Positions 33,921-42,495 are shown, counted from the stretch's first letter. The stretch: 64,000 bases of DNA from Streptomyces ochraceiscleroticus (GCF_000720485.1 NZ_JOAX01000003.1:248001-312000); one strand, 5' to 3'. Numbers and translations are program-made. Notes: generated from the sequence alone by a model not told the origin.

Positions 33921-35030
33921 TCACTCCGCCGTGCCGCCGCGGGTGATCGCCTCGGCCACCTCGGCGGTGCGGGCGGCCTCCTCGGCCGCGAAGCGTTCCG
34001 CGTCCAGTTTCTCGGCCACTTCCTCGTCCTGGGCCATGAGCAGATCCAGGTTGGAGTCGCCGAGGTCGAAGACGCCCATGTCGAGGTACGCCTGCTGGAG
34101 ACGCTTGCCCCACAGGCCGATGTCCTTCACGCACGGGACGATGCGGCTGAAGAGCAGCTTCCGGAAGAGGTGCAGGAATTCGGACTGCTCGGTGAACCGC
34201 TCCGCCTCGGCCTTCGGTATGCCCCAGTTCTCCAGTACTTCGAGGCCGCGCAGCCGGTCGCGCATGAGGTAGCAGCCCTCGATGACGAACTCCTCGCGTT
34301 CGCGGAGCTCGGCCTCGGTGAGCTGCTTGTAGTAGTCGCGCAGGGCCATCCGCCCGAAGGCGACGTGGCGGGCCTCGTCCTGCATGACGTAGGCGAGTAT
34401 CTGCTTCGGCAGCGGCTTGTTCGTGGTGTCGCGGATCATGCCGAAGGCGGCCAGCGCCAGGCCCTCGATGAGGACCTGCATGCCGAGGTAGGGCATGTCC
34501 CAGCGGGAGTCCTTGAGGGTGTCGTTCAGCAGCGCCTGCAGGTTGTCGTTGATCGGGTAGAGCATCCCGATCTTCTCCTGGAGGAAGCGGCTGTAGATTT
34601 CGGCGTGCCGCGCCTCGTCCATGGTCTGGGTCGCGGAGTAGAACTTCGCGTCCAGGTCGGGGACGGACTCGACGATCCGCGCCGCGCAGACCATCGCGCC
34701 CTGCTCGCCGTGCAGGAACTGGCTGAACTGCCAGGAGGCGTAGTGCTGCCGCAGCTCCCCGCGCTCCTTCTCGGTCATCCGGTCCCAATATGTCGTGCCG
34801 TACAGGGACATGGCCTCATCGGGAGTGCCGAGCGGGTCGTGCGGGTCGACCTCCAGGTCCCATTCGATGCGCAGATCGGCGTCCCACTGCTTGTCCTTGC
34901 CCTTCTTGTACAGGGCGAGGAGGCGGTCGCGGCCGTCGTCGTACTCCCAGGTGAAGCGGGCGGCACCGGTGGCCGGCACCTGCCACAGCGAGTCGCCCGG
35001 GTCGGTTGTGTAGAGCTCGCGGGTGGACAT
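33921..35030 (-). CDS. Ferritin-like diiron protein (R2/desaturase-like)
   Basis: A 369-residue cytoplasmic protein starting at ATG 35030 with GGAGG 6 bases upstream; a longer frame to 35087 is rejected on ribosome-site grounds. A four-helix-bundle diiron centre is indicated by H-G-E-Q-G-A, M-D-E-A-R-H-A-E, E-G-L-A-L and Q-D-E-A-R-H-V-A-F. These provide carboxylate and E-x-x-H ligands. Such proteins activate O2 for hydroxylation, N-oxygenation or desaturation; the substrate is not evident. The C-terminus is charged and alanine-rich. It is divergent from a second diiron gene. Confidence 0.8.
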   Translation of the reverse strand: MSTRELYTTDPGDSLWQVPATGAARFTWEYDDGRDRLLALYKKGKDKQWDADLRIEWDLEVDPHDPLGTPDEAMSLYGTTYWDRMTEKERGELRQHYASWQFSQFLHGEQGAMVCAARIVESVPDLDAKFYSATQTMDEARHAEIYSRFLQEKIGMLYPINDNLQALLNDTLKDSRWDMPYLGMQVLIEGLALAAFGMIRDTTNKPLPKQILAYVMQDEARHVAFGRMALRDYYKQLTEAELREREEFVIEGCYLMRDRLRGLEVLENWGIPKAEAERFTEQSEFLHLFRKLLFSRIVPCVKDIGLWGKRLQQAYLDMGVFDLGDSNLDLLMAQDEEVAEKLDAERFAAEEAARTAEVAEAITRGGTAE

Positions 35031-35127
35031 GGGGAGCCTCCTCGGATCACCGAACACCGCTGCGGGTGCGGTAGTTGGCAGGCTCACACGCTCCTTACCG
35101 ACGGGTCAAGAAGTCGTGTGCGGGGGA

Positions 35128-35158
35128 TTGACGGCCTTACTGACGCGCAGTCTCATAA
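35128..35158 (+). promoter_or_regulatory. Candidate sigma70-type promoter of the AurF-like gene
   Basis: TTGACG at 35128-35133 is followed 19 bases later by TCATAA at 35153-35158. That would start transcription near 35165 and give a ~35-base leader before ATG 35201. The spacing is slightly long. The remainder of 35031-35127 is plain. Confidence 0.4.
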
Positions 35159-35200
35159 GACGTGACCGCCGGTAACCCCACGAGCGAGGTAGCCACAGCC

Positions 35201-36145
35201 ATGACGACAGCTCCTGACATCAGCACGGCGGAAACCGAGGCCCTGCGCGACGCGCTCGGGCTGCTCAAGGACCGTGAGCAGGTTGCCGAGCGCCTGCTGG
35301 ACTCCTCCGCCAAGCACTCCTTCGACCCGGACACCGAGCTGGACTGGGACGCGCCGATCGAGGACGGCAAGTGGTTCTGGCCCCCGGAGCTCGTCTCGCT
35401 CTACGACACGCCCCTGTGGAAGAAGATGTCGGAGGAGCAGCGGATGGACCTCGCCCGGCACGAGGCGGCGTCGCTCGCCTCGCTGGGCATCTGGTTCGAG
35501 ATCATCCTCATGCAGCTCCTCGTCCGGCACATCTACGACAAGTCCGTCACCAGCGCCCATGTGCGGTACGCGCTGACGGAGATAGCGGACGAGTGCCGGC
35601 ACTCCAAGATGTTCGCGCGGCTGATCCAGACGGGCGGCGCGCCCACGTACCCCGTCTCCCGCTTCAACCACAACCTCGCGCGGATCCTCAAGACCGTCTC
35701 CACCACGCCCGGTTCCTTCGCCTGCACGCTGCTGGGCGAGGAGATCCTGGACTGGATGCAGCGGCTGACCTTCCCGGACGAGCGGGTGCAGACCCTCGTA
35801 CGCGGCGTCACCCGCATCCACGTCGTGGAGGAGGCCCGGCACGTCCGGTACGCCCGCGAGGAATTGCGCCGCCAGATGGTCCGCGCGCCCCGCTGGGAAC
35901 AGGAGCTGACCCGCATCTCCTCCGGCGAGGCAGCGCGCGTCTTCTCCGTGGCCTTCGTCAACCCGGAGGTGTACACGAACGTCGGCCTGGACCGCCGGGA
36001 GGCCGTCGCGCAGGTGAAGGCCAGCGGCCACCGCCGCGAGGTCATGCAGAGCGGCGCCAAGCGGCTCACCGACTTCCTGGACGAGATCGGTGTGCTGCGC
36101 GGTGTGGGCCGCAAGCTCTGGAAGAGCTCCGGCCTGCTGGCGTGA
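35201..36145 (+). CDS. AurF-type diiron oxygenase
   Basis: A 314-residue protein resembling p-aminobenzoate N-oxygenase AurF and its relatives. Diiron ligands are seen as F-E-I-I-L-M-Q, A-D-E-C-R-H-S-K-M-F, G-E-E-I-L-D and V-V-E-E-A-R-H-V-R-Y. ATG 35201 is preferred; GTG 35162 would lie at or before the predicted transcription start. The family oxidises aryl amines or hydroxylates other substrates; no biosynthetic cluster surrounds it. Shared promoter region and family with the divergent gene suggest linked roles. Confidence 0.82.
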   Translation: MTTAPDISTAETEALRDALGLLKDREQVAERLLDSSAKHSFDPDTELDWDAPIEDGKWFWPPELVSLYDTPLWKKMSEEQRMDLARHEAASLASLGIWFEIILMQLLVRHIYDKSVTSAHVRYALTEIADECRHSKMFARLIQTGGAPTYPVSRFNHNLARILKTVSTTPGSFACTLLGEEILDWMQRLTFPDERVQTLVRGVTRIHVVEEARHVRYAREELRRQMVRAPRWEQELTRISSGEAARVFSVAFVNPEVYTNVGLDRREAVAQVKASGHRREVMQSGAKRLTDFLDEIGVLRGVGRKLWKSSGLLA

Positions 36146-36151
36146 GCCGAA

Positions 36152-36187
36152 GGGCGGCGGTGCCGGTCGCGGGAGCGGCCGCCGCCC
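36152..36187. terminator. Bidirectional hairpin terminator
   Basis: GGGCGGCGG and CCGCCGCCC form a 9-bp perfect stem with an 18-base loop between the AurF-like gene and the converging hydrolase gene. Confidence 0.6.
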
Positions 36188-36196
36188 GGCGCCCGG

Positions 36197-37720
36197 TCAG
36201 CCGCGCAGATGCCCCAGTACGGACCGCGCCGCGCGCTCCACGGCCGCGCGCGCCTCGTCGGTGTGATCCCTGGTCTCGAACCCGTGGTGGCCCTGCGGGA
36301 TGTCGACCACCTCGACCGCGGCTCCGCAGTCCGCCGCGGCGGTCAGGAACTCCTCGACCGTCGCCGCGACCTCCGGGCGCTCCCGCCCCACCCGGGTCAG
36401 CACGAACGGCAGCCGCCCCGCGCCGCGCACCGCCTCGGCCGGGCGGAACCGGGATCCCCCCAGGCCCCAGCTCGGCAAAGGCGCGAGCATCGGGTAACTG
36501 GCAGCCACGCACCGCAGCCACGGCGGCGGCGCCGCGAGCCAGTCCGCCAGCAGCAACCCGCCCGCGGAGAGGTGCCACAGCGCGATGCGGTCCTCATCGA
36601 CCCGGGGATCGGCCCGTACCAGCTCGACCGCCTCGGCGAGGTCCTCGGCGGCACGCGGGTAGTCGGTGACGGCGTGCAGCCGGTGGTCGAGCGTGACGCC
36701 GATCGCGCCCAGCCCCGCCACGTACCGCCCGTAGCCCACGAAGGTCGGCCAGTCGCGCGGCGTCGGGTCGATGCCCGGCGGCACCGGGCCGCCGTGCACG
36801 AACACCACCGCGGGGCGAGGGAGTTCCGCCTCCGCCGGGCCGTCGGGCAGGTAGAGGTCGACCCGCCCGATGCGCTCGCGGCGCCGCTCCGGTACCTCCA
36901 TGAGGAACGGCCGCAGATGGCCGGGCTGTTCGCGCACCGTCGCGGCCAGCCGGTACCCCTCGCCCGCCGCGGCCTTCAGCAGTACTTCAGCCAGCTCGTC
37001 GGGCGCGGAGAGCATCGGCCAGTGCCCGGTGTCCAGTTCGAAGAAGGTCACCCGGGGGTCGACGAGCGCCTTGAGGCGGGGGTCCCCGAACCCGACCATC
37101 GCCTCGGCCGCGGCGATGCTCGCCCCGTTGGCGGTACAGAAGACGCCGGTCGTCGGCAGCGCGGTGGCCGCTTCGGGGAGGCGGAGCGGCTGGGTGAGGG
37201 TGCCGCGGGGCTGCGGCGCGGCGAGGCGGGTCAGCCGCGCCAGGTCGGCTTCGGAGAGACCGGCGGTGCTGCCCCAGCGCTGCCACTCGTCGGCCGCCGG
37301 CGGGGGCAGCAGCCAGTCATCGGCCGACTCGCCCCCGTCCTCGCCCGACAGCCGGTCGCGGACCACCGGGTCGGGCACCAACTGGAGCGCCGGGACGCCG
37401 TCCTGGGGCATCCCCGCGTCCAGGTACACGACCCGGGCGATCCGCTCCGGGCGCCGGCCGGCCGCGCCGAGCACCGGATGGATGCCGTAACAGTGGCCGA
37501 CGAGCACGACCTCCGGCTCCGCCACGTCGTCCAGCAACCGGACCAGATCCTCGACATGGGTCTCCAGGTCCGTGCCGGGGCCCGCCAGGTGGCGGCGGTC
37601 CCCCATGCCGGTGAGCGTCGCCGGGTACGCCTCGGCACCCGACTCCCGCAGCCGGTCGGACACCTCCCCCCACACCCAGCCGCCGGTGTAGCTCCCCGCC
37701 ACCAGGACGAATGCCGTCAT
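36197..37720 (-). CDS. Two-domain alpha/beta hydrolase with a Cys in the first nucleophile position
   Basis: A 507-residue fusion of two alpha/beta hydrolase domains, starting at ATG 37720 with GGAGAG upstream. Domain 1 (residues 1-~250) is EstC/salicylate-esterase-like. Its nucleophile elbow reads G-H-C-Y-G with Cys77 (TGT codon) where Ser is usual, and T-G-H-W-P offers His233. Domain 2 (~285-507) has an H-G-G oxyanion motif (309-311), elbow W-H-L-S-A-G-G with Ser385, and a late H-H-G-F-E. Its first elbow position is His rather than Gly. It is divergent from a MerR regulator and has a MerR-type promoter. Confidence 0.85.
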   Translation of the reverse strand: MTAFVLVAGSYTGGWVWGEVSDRLRESGAEAYPATLTGMGDRRHLAGPGTDLETHVEDLVRLLDDVAEPEVVLVGHCYGIHPVLGAAGRRPERIARVVYLDAGMPQDGVPALQLVPDPVVRDRLSGEDGGESADDWLLPPPAADEWQRWGSTAGLSEADLARLTRLAAPQPRGTLTQPLRLPEAATALPTTGVFCTANGASIAAAEAMVGFGDPRLKALVDPRVTFFELDTGHWPMLSAPDELAEVLLKAAAGEGYRLAATVREQPGHLRPFLMEVPERRRERIGRVDLYLPDGPAEAELPRPAVVFVHGGPVPPGIDPTPRDWPTFVGYGRYVAGLGAIGVTLDHRLHAVTDYPRAAEDLAEAVELVRADPRVDEDRIALWHLSAGGLLLADWLAAPPPWLRCVAASYPMLAPLPSWGLGGSRFRPAEAVRGAGRLPFVLTRVGRERPEVAATVEEFLTAAADCGAAVEVVDIPQGHHGFETRDHTDEARAAVERAARSVLGHLRG

Positions 37721-37785
37721 GAATCTCTCCTCGCGCGCCTCGGTCCCCCGCGCCCGGCCCCGTTCGGCCGGCCACGCTCGCCGGT

Positions 37786-37816
37786 ACCGTAGGAGCTCCC
37801 CCTGAGGGAGGTTCAA
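37786..37816 (-). promoter_or_regulatory. MerR-type promoter with 19-bp spacer and central dyad
   Basis: On the minus strand, TTGAAC (37811-37816) and TACGGT (37786-37791) are separated by exactly 19 bases. CTCCC and GGGAG arms form a dyad inside the spacer. Over-long spacers with a central dyad are the classical MerR activator arrangement. It would drive the hydrolase gene, and the dyad also overlaps the ribosome site of the merR-type gene, allowing autoregulation. Confidence 0.7.
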
Positions 37817-37818
37817 GC

Positions 37819-38766
37819 GTGGAATCCGACGGCATGTGGAGCATCGGCGAGCTGGCCGGACAGGCGGGCGTCACGGTCAAGACCGTCCGCTTCTACTCGG
37901 ACCGCGGCCTGCTGCCCGAGGCCGCGCGCAGCGCCGGGGGCCACCGCCGGTACGGGCCCGAGGCGCTCGACCGGCTCCGCCTGATCCGCTCGCTGCGCAC
38001 CCTGGACCTGCCGGTCCCGGACGTGGGGCGGGTGCTGGAGCGGGAGGAGGCGCTCGGGGAGGCACTGGAGGACGTGCTCGCCGGGCAGTTGCGGGAGCTC
38101 GGCACGCGGCTGGCCGCCCTGCGCTGGCGGGAGGCCGCCCTCCACCTCCTGCGGGACTGCGCCCCCGAAGAACGCCCCGAGCGGCTGCACCTCCTCGGCT
38201 CCGTGACCGCCCCGCCGAGCACCGCGGCACCGGCCCGTTTCTGGCGGTCCTGGCTGCCCGTGCGGCTCCCGGCCCGGCTGGCCTCCGCGATCGTCGAGAA
38301 GTCGATTCCGCAGCCGCCCGAAGACCCGACGCCTGCCCAGGTACTGGCCTTCGCCCGGCTGCACGCCCTCCTCACGGGCATCCCCCGCCCCGACGCCGAC
38401 TACTGCCAGCCGGCGGCACACCGGCCGGAGCTGGGCTACGACCTGGGCGTGCTCTACGACGGCCTCACCGAGGCCGCATCGCTCGCCGCGCAGGCGCTGC
38501 GGGCGCGGCGGTCACCGCACGAGGGCGAGGCGCTCGACTGCTTCGTCGACGCGCATGCCCGCGCCCGCGGGCTGCGCGACACCCCCGCCTTCCGCCACCG
38601 GCTCGGCCACCAGCTCGCCGCCGACCCGTACATCGAGCGCTACTGGCAGCTCCACGCCGAGCTGTCCGGCGCCGACCCCAACCTCGGCGCCGCTCACGAC
38701 TGGCTCCGCGCCGCCCTGGACACCCAGGCGACCCGCACCGTGGGCCGGTTACGCTGCTGTCCATGA
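37819..38766 (+). CDS. MerR-family transcriptional regulator
   Basis: A 315-residue protein with an N-terminal MerR winged helix (residues ~6-75: W-S-I-G-E-L-A, T-V-K-T-V-R-F-Y-S-D-R-G-L-L, G-G-H-R-R-Y). The ~200-residue C-terminal region is all-helical and not a short metal-binding tail, so the ligand is probably organic. GTG 37819 has GGGAGG 7 bases upstream. It likely controls the divergent hydrolase gene through the dyad between them and overlaps the following tetR-type gene by 4 bases. Confidence 0.85.
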   Translation: MESDGMWSIGELAGQAGVTVKTVRFYSDRGLLPEAARSAGGHRRYGPEALDRLRLIRSLRTLDLPVPDVGRVLEREEALGEALEDVLAGQLRELGTRLAALRWREAALHLLRDCAPEERPERLHLLGSVTAPPSTAAPARFWRSWLPVRLPARLASAIVEKSIPQPPEDPTPAQVLAFARLHALLTGIPRPDADYCQPAAHRPELGYDLGVLYDGLTEAASLAAQALRARRSPHEGEALDCFVDAHARARGLRDTPAFRHRLGHQLAADPYIERYWQLHAELSGADPNLGAAHDWLRAALDTQATRTVGRLRCCP

Positions 38767-39503
38767 ACGGCAGCGGCACCGCACCAGCAGTACCCCGCCC
38801 CGCGTACCGGCGGCTGAGCGTGGCGGAGCGGCGCGCCCAGCTGCTGGCGGCGGCCCTCGGCCTCTTCGCCCAACGGGCGCCGGAGGACGTGTCGTTGGAC
38901 GATGTGGCGAACGCGGCGCAGGTCTCCCGGCCGCTGGTCTACCGGTACTTCCCCGGCGGCAAGCAGCAGTTGTACGAGGCGGCCCTGCGCAGCGCCGCCG
39001 ACAACCTCGAGGGCTGCTTCGACGAGGCGGAGACCGGCCCGCTCACCCTGCGGCTGGCCCGCGCGCTGGACCGCTACCTCGCCTTCGTCGACCAGCACGA
39101 CGCCGGATTCAGCGCGCTGCTGCAGGGCGGCAGCGTCGTGGAGACGGCCCGCACGAACGCCATCGTCGACGAGGTGCGGCGCACCGCCGCCGAGCAGATC
39201 CTGCGCCACCTGGGCGCGCCGGAGCCGGGCCCGCGGCTGCGGATGATGGTCCGTACGTGGATCACCGCCGTCGAGGCGGCCTCGCTGATCTGGGTCGACG
39301 AGGAGAAGCAGGTGCCGCTGGACGAGCTGCGCGACTGGCTCGTCGACCACTTCGTCGCGCTGCTCGTCGCGACCTCGGCGACGGACGAGGAGAGCGCGCG
39401 GGCCGCGGCCGCCGCGCTGGCCACGGAGACCGCCGACGGGCCGGTCGGCATCCTCGCGCGGCGGCTGGCCCCGGCCCTGTCGGGCGCCGCCCACCTGCTC
39501 TGA
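38763..39503 (+). CDS. TetR-family transcriptional regulator
   Basis: A 246-residue regulator with a TetR helix-turn-helix at about residues 18-65: R-R-A-Q-L-L-A-A-A-L-G-L-F, V-S-L-D-D-V-A, and S-R-P-L-V-Y-R-Y-F. The C-terminal domain carries W-I-T-A-V-E-A-A-S-L-I-W. The ATG overlaps the MerR stop (ATGA), so the two regulators are translationally coupled, which is unusual for different families. Target unknown. Confidence 0.85.
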   Translation: MNGSGTAPAVPRPAYRRLSVAERRAQLLAAALGLFAQRAPEDVSLDDVANAAQVSRPLVYRYFPGGKQQLYEAALRSAADNLEGCFDEAETGPLTLRLARALDRYLAFVDQHDAGFSALLQGGSVVETARTNAIVDEVRRTAAEQILRHLGAPEPGPRLRMMVRTWITAVEAASLIWVDEEKQVPLDELRDWLVDHFVALLVATSATDEESARAAAAALATETADGPVGILARRLAPALSGAAHLL

Positions 39504-39538
39504 TCCCGCCCCGCTTGCCGTGATGTGACACTGGCCGC

Positions 39539-39805
39539 GTGAGAAGCGAGAACACGCCCTTCGTCGGCGGCCCGATGGACGGGCGGGTGCTCCCCGTCCT
39601 GGTCGACGCGACCGGCCGGCCACCCGCCCGGTACGAGATCCCCGTCCCCGGGGAGGCCGGCGCGCCGGAGACGGTGCACGTCTACCGTCGCGAGCCGGGC
39701 CCCGCCGGCCGGCTGGGGCTGCCGCGCGGCTGGGTGTACGCCTACGACGCGGAAGCGGCACCCGGTGCGGGGCGGCCCAAGTGGCCGTGGAAACGGCGCC
39801 ATTGA
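39539..39805 (+). CDS. Small conserved hypothetical protein
   Basis: An 88-residue soluble protein from GTG 39539. It begins with [10 protein letters not shown] and has V-H-V-Y-R-R-E-P near the centre, ending in a basic W-P-W-K-R-R-H. The G-G-P-M-D-G-R start is common in small uncharacterised actinomycete proteins. It lies 35 bases after the tetR-type gene. Confidence 0.6.
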   Translation: MRSENTPFVGGPMDGRVLPVLVDATGRPPARYEIPVPGEAGAPETVHVYRREPGPAGRLGLPRGWVYAYDAEAAPGAGRPKWPWKRRH

Positions 39806-39928
39806 GGGAACTCCTGCCGCCCGCCGGTCGTTCTGCTCTTACTCGACGGCCTGCACTGCGGCCGCCGATCGGGTGATGCCCGTCCCCCGGTTCGCCCGCT
39901 CCCCCGGCGGGAAGGCGTGACCCATGGC

Positions 39929-39951
39929 ACCATCCGAACCAGTCGGATGGT
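39929..39951. promoter_or_regulatory. Perfect inverted repeat in the leader of the NlpC/P60 gene
   Basis: ACCATCCGA and TCGGATGGT are perfect 9-base complementary arms around a 5-base spacer, ending 23 bases before the chosen GTG start. As DNA it could be an operator; as RNA it would form a hairpin near the ribosome site. Apart from this, 39806-39974 shows nothing clear. Confidence 0.5.
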
Positions 39952-39974
39952 CGGTCCAGAGCGGAGGTGGCGCG

Positions 39975-41126
39975 GTGCGGGGACGGTTCCGGCGGTCGGT
40001 GGGTTCGGTGGCGCTCCTGGGCGCCGTCGCCGTGGCGCTGCCCGCGGCACCTGTGTACGCGACGAGCAGGCCCGCCGCGCCGCCCGACATCCCCGTGAGC
40101 GAGCTGCTGACCCGGCTGCAGAAGCTCTACCAGCAGACGGAGGCGGCCACCGAGGCGTACAACGCCACCGAGGAGGACCTCAAGGCGCAGGCCAAGCTGT
40201 CCAAGAAGCTCGACGGACGGCTGCGGGCCGCCCGCTCGGACCTGGCGCAGGGCCGCGCGGACGCCGGACGGCTGGCCCGCGAGCAGTACACGGGCTCCGG
40301 ACCCGGCGGCCTCTCGCCGTACGTCCAGTTCCTGCTCTCCAAGGACCCCGAGCAGGCGCTGGACCGCGGCCATCTGCTCAAGGAGGCGGCCGGCCACCAG
40401 GCGGACACGGTCACCCGGCTCGCCGGCAGCGCCAAAAAGGCGAACGAGCTGGCGACAAAGGCCAAGAAGGCGCTGGACAGGAAGAAGTCCCTGGCCGACC
40501 GGCGGAAGAAACAGAAGGCGAAGGTCGAGGGGAGGCTGCGGGAGGTCGAGACGATGCTCTCCTCCCTCTCGCCGCAGCAGCTCGCGGAGCTGAGCCGGCT
40601 GGAGCGGGCCGGCATGGAGGACGCGCAGCAGGCGTTCCTCGGCTCCGGCGCGCTCGGCGGCCCGCAGGCCCCGTCCAAGGGCGGACAGCGGGCCATGGCG
40701 TACGCGCTGACGCAGGTCGGCAAGCCGTATGTGTGGGGCGCCGAGGGCCCGGACTCCTTCGACTGCTCGGGGCTCACCTCGCAGGCGTGGGCCCATGCCG
40801 GCAAGCCGATCCCGCGCACGAGCCAGGAGCAGTGGAAGCAGCTTCCGCACGTCAGCCTGCGCGAGCTGCGCCCCGGCGACCTGGTGATCTACTTCCCCGG
40901 CGCGACGCATGTGGCGATGTATCTCGGGGACGGCATGGTCGTGCAGGCCCCGCGCCCCGGCGCCAAGGTCAAGATCTCCCCGATCGCCGCCAACCCGCTG
41001 CTGGGCGCCGTCCGCCCGGACGAGGACGCGGCCGGCCTCAAGGACTACACCCCGCCGGAGCTGCCGGACGGCGCCACGGACGGGGACGACACGGGCTACG
41101 GCGACGCGTCGGCGCCCGGTGACTGA
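39975..41126 (+). CDS. Secreted NlpC/P60 cell-wall endopeptidase
   Basis: A 383-residue protein starting at GTG 39975, chosen because GGAGG lies 7 bases upstream; ATG 39924 would extend it by 17 residues. A signal peptide (R-G-R-F-R-R then a hydrophobic core ending P-V-Y-A) is followed by a long coiled coil (~40-220) and an NlpC/P60 domain (~235-340). Catalytic Cys is in F-D-C-S-G-L and His in A-T-H-V-A-M-Y-L. The order matches RipA/SwlA-type D,L-endopeptidases that remodel peptidoglycan during growth or germination. The acidic C-terminal tail is likely disordered. Confidence 0.9.
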   Translation: MRGRFRRSVGSVALLGAVAVALPAAPVYATSRPAAPPDIPVSELLTRLQKLYQQTEAATEAYNATEEDLKAQAKLSKKLDGRLRAARSDLAQGRADAGRLAREQYTGSGPGGLSPYVQFLLSKDPEQALDRGHLLKEAAGHQADTVTRLAGSAKKANELATKAKKALDRKKSLADRRKKQKAKVEGRLREVETMLSSLSPQQLAELSRLERAGMEDAQQAFLGSGALGGPQAPSKGGQRAMAYALTQVGKPYVWGAEGPDSFDCSGLTSQAWAHAGKPIPRTSQEQWKQLPHVSLRELRPGDLVIYFPGATHVAMYLGDGMVVQAPRPGAKVKISPIAANPLLGAVRPDEDAAGLKDYTPPELPDGATDGDDTGYGDASAPGD

Positions 41127-41145
41127 AGACCCACCGGGACGCACG

Positions 41146-41178
41146 GCGGGGCGGCTCCCCCCGAGGGAACCGCCCCGC
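41146..41178. terminator. Bidirectional hairpin terminator
   Basis: GCGGGGCGG and CCGCCCCGC form a 9-bp stem extended by TCCC/GGGA after one mismatch. It separates the NlpC/P60 gene from the converging monooxygenase gene. Confidence 0.75.
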
Positions 41179-41200
41179 TTCCGTGCCGCGTGCCCGCGGC

Positions 41201-42454
41201 TCAGGCGGTCAGCGACGCCAGGTACGCGCCCGCCTTGTCCGGGTCGTAGAAGAAGTTCTCGAAGTCGGACGGGTCGTTGAAGCCGTTGGCGAAACGATCG
41301 GCCGCGGGCTGGAGCTGGCCGGCCGCGCCGATGTAGTTCAGCACGTGCTCCGGCGGCGGCGCCAGCATGGCGTTCGTCCACTTGGTGACGTGCTGGGCGG
41401 TGGCCCAGTACCGGTCGAAGGCGGCCTGCATGAAGTCCGCGTCGAACGGCTTGTCACCGTGCTCCACGATCGCGTCGAGGTAGGCGGCGGCGCACTTGGA
41501 CGCGGAGTTCGAGCCCTGGCCCGTGATCGGGTCGTTGGCCACGACGACGTCCGCGACGCCGAGCACCAGGCCGCCCGAGGGCAGCTTGCCGATGGGGTTG
41601 CGCACGGTCGGCGCGTACCGGCCGGCCAGCGTGCCGTTGGCGTCGGTCAGCTCGACGTTGGTGCAGCGCGCGTACTCCCAGGGCAGGAACTTCTCCAGCA
41701 GCTCCAGCGTCAGCGCCAGGTGCTCGTTGGGATCCTTCACGCCCTGGAAGGCGTCCAGCGGACCGCCGGGGATGCCCTCCCAGAAGAGGATGTCGGCGCG
41801 GCCCGAGGTGGTGTAGGTCGGCATGACGAAGAGCTCGCCGACGCCGGGGACGAGGTTGCAGCGGACCGCGTCGAACTCGGGGTGCTCCGGGCGGGGGCCC
41901 ATGCCGTGCACGTACGCGACGGCCAGCGCGCGCTGCGGGGTGTCGTACGGGGAACGCGTGGCGTCCCGGCCGAACATGGACACCAGCTCGCCCTTGCCCG
42001 CGGAGACCAGCGTCAGGTCGTAGCGGGAGGCGAAGAAGTCGAGGTCGGAGACGGCGGCACCGTGGATCACGAGCTGGCCGCCGCGCTGCGCGAAGGTCTC
42101 CATCCAGCCGGCCATCTTCACGCGCTGGTCGACGGACTGCGCGTAGGCGTCCAGCTTGCCGACCCAGTCGATGGCGCGCTGGGAGCCCTCGGGCGACTCG
42201 AAGCTGCCCGGGGCCGCCACGGAGACGCCCAGGCCCTCGATGCGCGGCGCCTGGCTCTCCCAGAAGTTGATCTGGAGGTCGCGCTCGTGCTGGAGGGCGG
42301 TGTGGAACATGCACTGCGTCGACATGACCCGGCCGGAACGGATCTCGTCGGCGGTGCGGTTGGACATGAGGGTGACCTCATAGCCCTTGGACTGCAGTCC
42401 AAGGGCAAGCTGGAGACCGGACTGGCCGGCTCCGATGATGAGTATCTTCCGCAT
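41201..42454 (-). CDS. Styrene-monooxygenase-like FAD-dependent oxygenase (StyA family)
   Basis: A 417-residue flavoprotein. The N-terminal Rossmann motif is I-I-G-A-G-Q-S-G-L-Q-L-A-L, followed by the family feature M-S-N-R-T-A-D-E-I-R-S-G and M-F-H-T-A-L. A later D-P-I-T-G-Q-G-S-N contacts FAD in related enzymes. StyA enzymes need a separate flavin reductase, and no styB-like gene is in the window. It lies 41 bases downstream of the conservon GTPase on the same strand, so it may be co-transcribed. Confidence 0.85.
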   Translation of the reverse strand: MRKILIIGAGQSGLQLALGLQSKGYEVTLMSNRTADEIRSGRVMSTQCMFHTALQHERDLQINFWESQAPRIEGLGVSVAAPGSFESPEGSQRAIDWVGKLDAYAQSVDQRVKMAGWMETFAQRGGQLVIHGAAVSDLDFFASRYDLTLVSAGKGELVSMFGRDATRSPYDTPQRALAVAYVHGMGPRPEHPEFDAVRCNLVPGVGELFVMPTYTTSGRADILFWEGIPGGPLDAFQGVKDPNEHLALTLELLEKFLPWEYARCTNVELTDANGTLAGRYAPTVRNPIGKLPSGGLVLGVADVVVANDPITGQGSNSASKCAAAYLDAIVEHGDKPFDADFMQAAFDRYWATAQHVTKWTNAMLAPPPEHVLNYIGAAGQLQPAADRFANGFNDPSDFENFFYDPDKAGAYLASLTA

Positions 42455-42495
42455 GGTGGTGCTCTTCTCTGCTTCGGGTCCGCGACGTTGCGGGC

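Noticed and set aside
39806..39974. ydaO-type c-di-AMP riboswitch before the NlpC/P60 gene
   Set aside because: Region is too short and only a single simple dyad is present; none of the conserved multi-helix riboswitch structure could be recognised.
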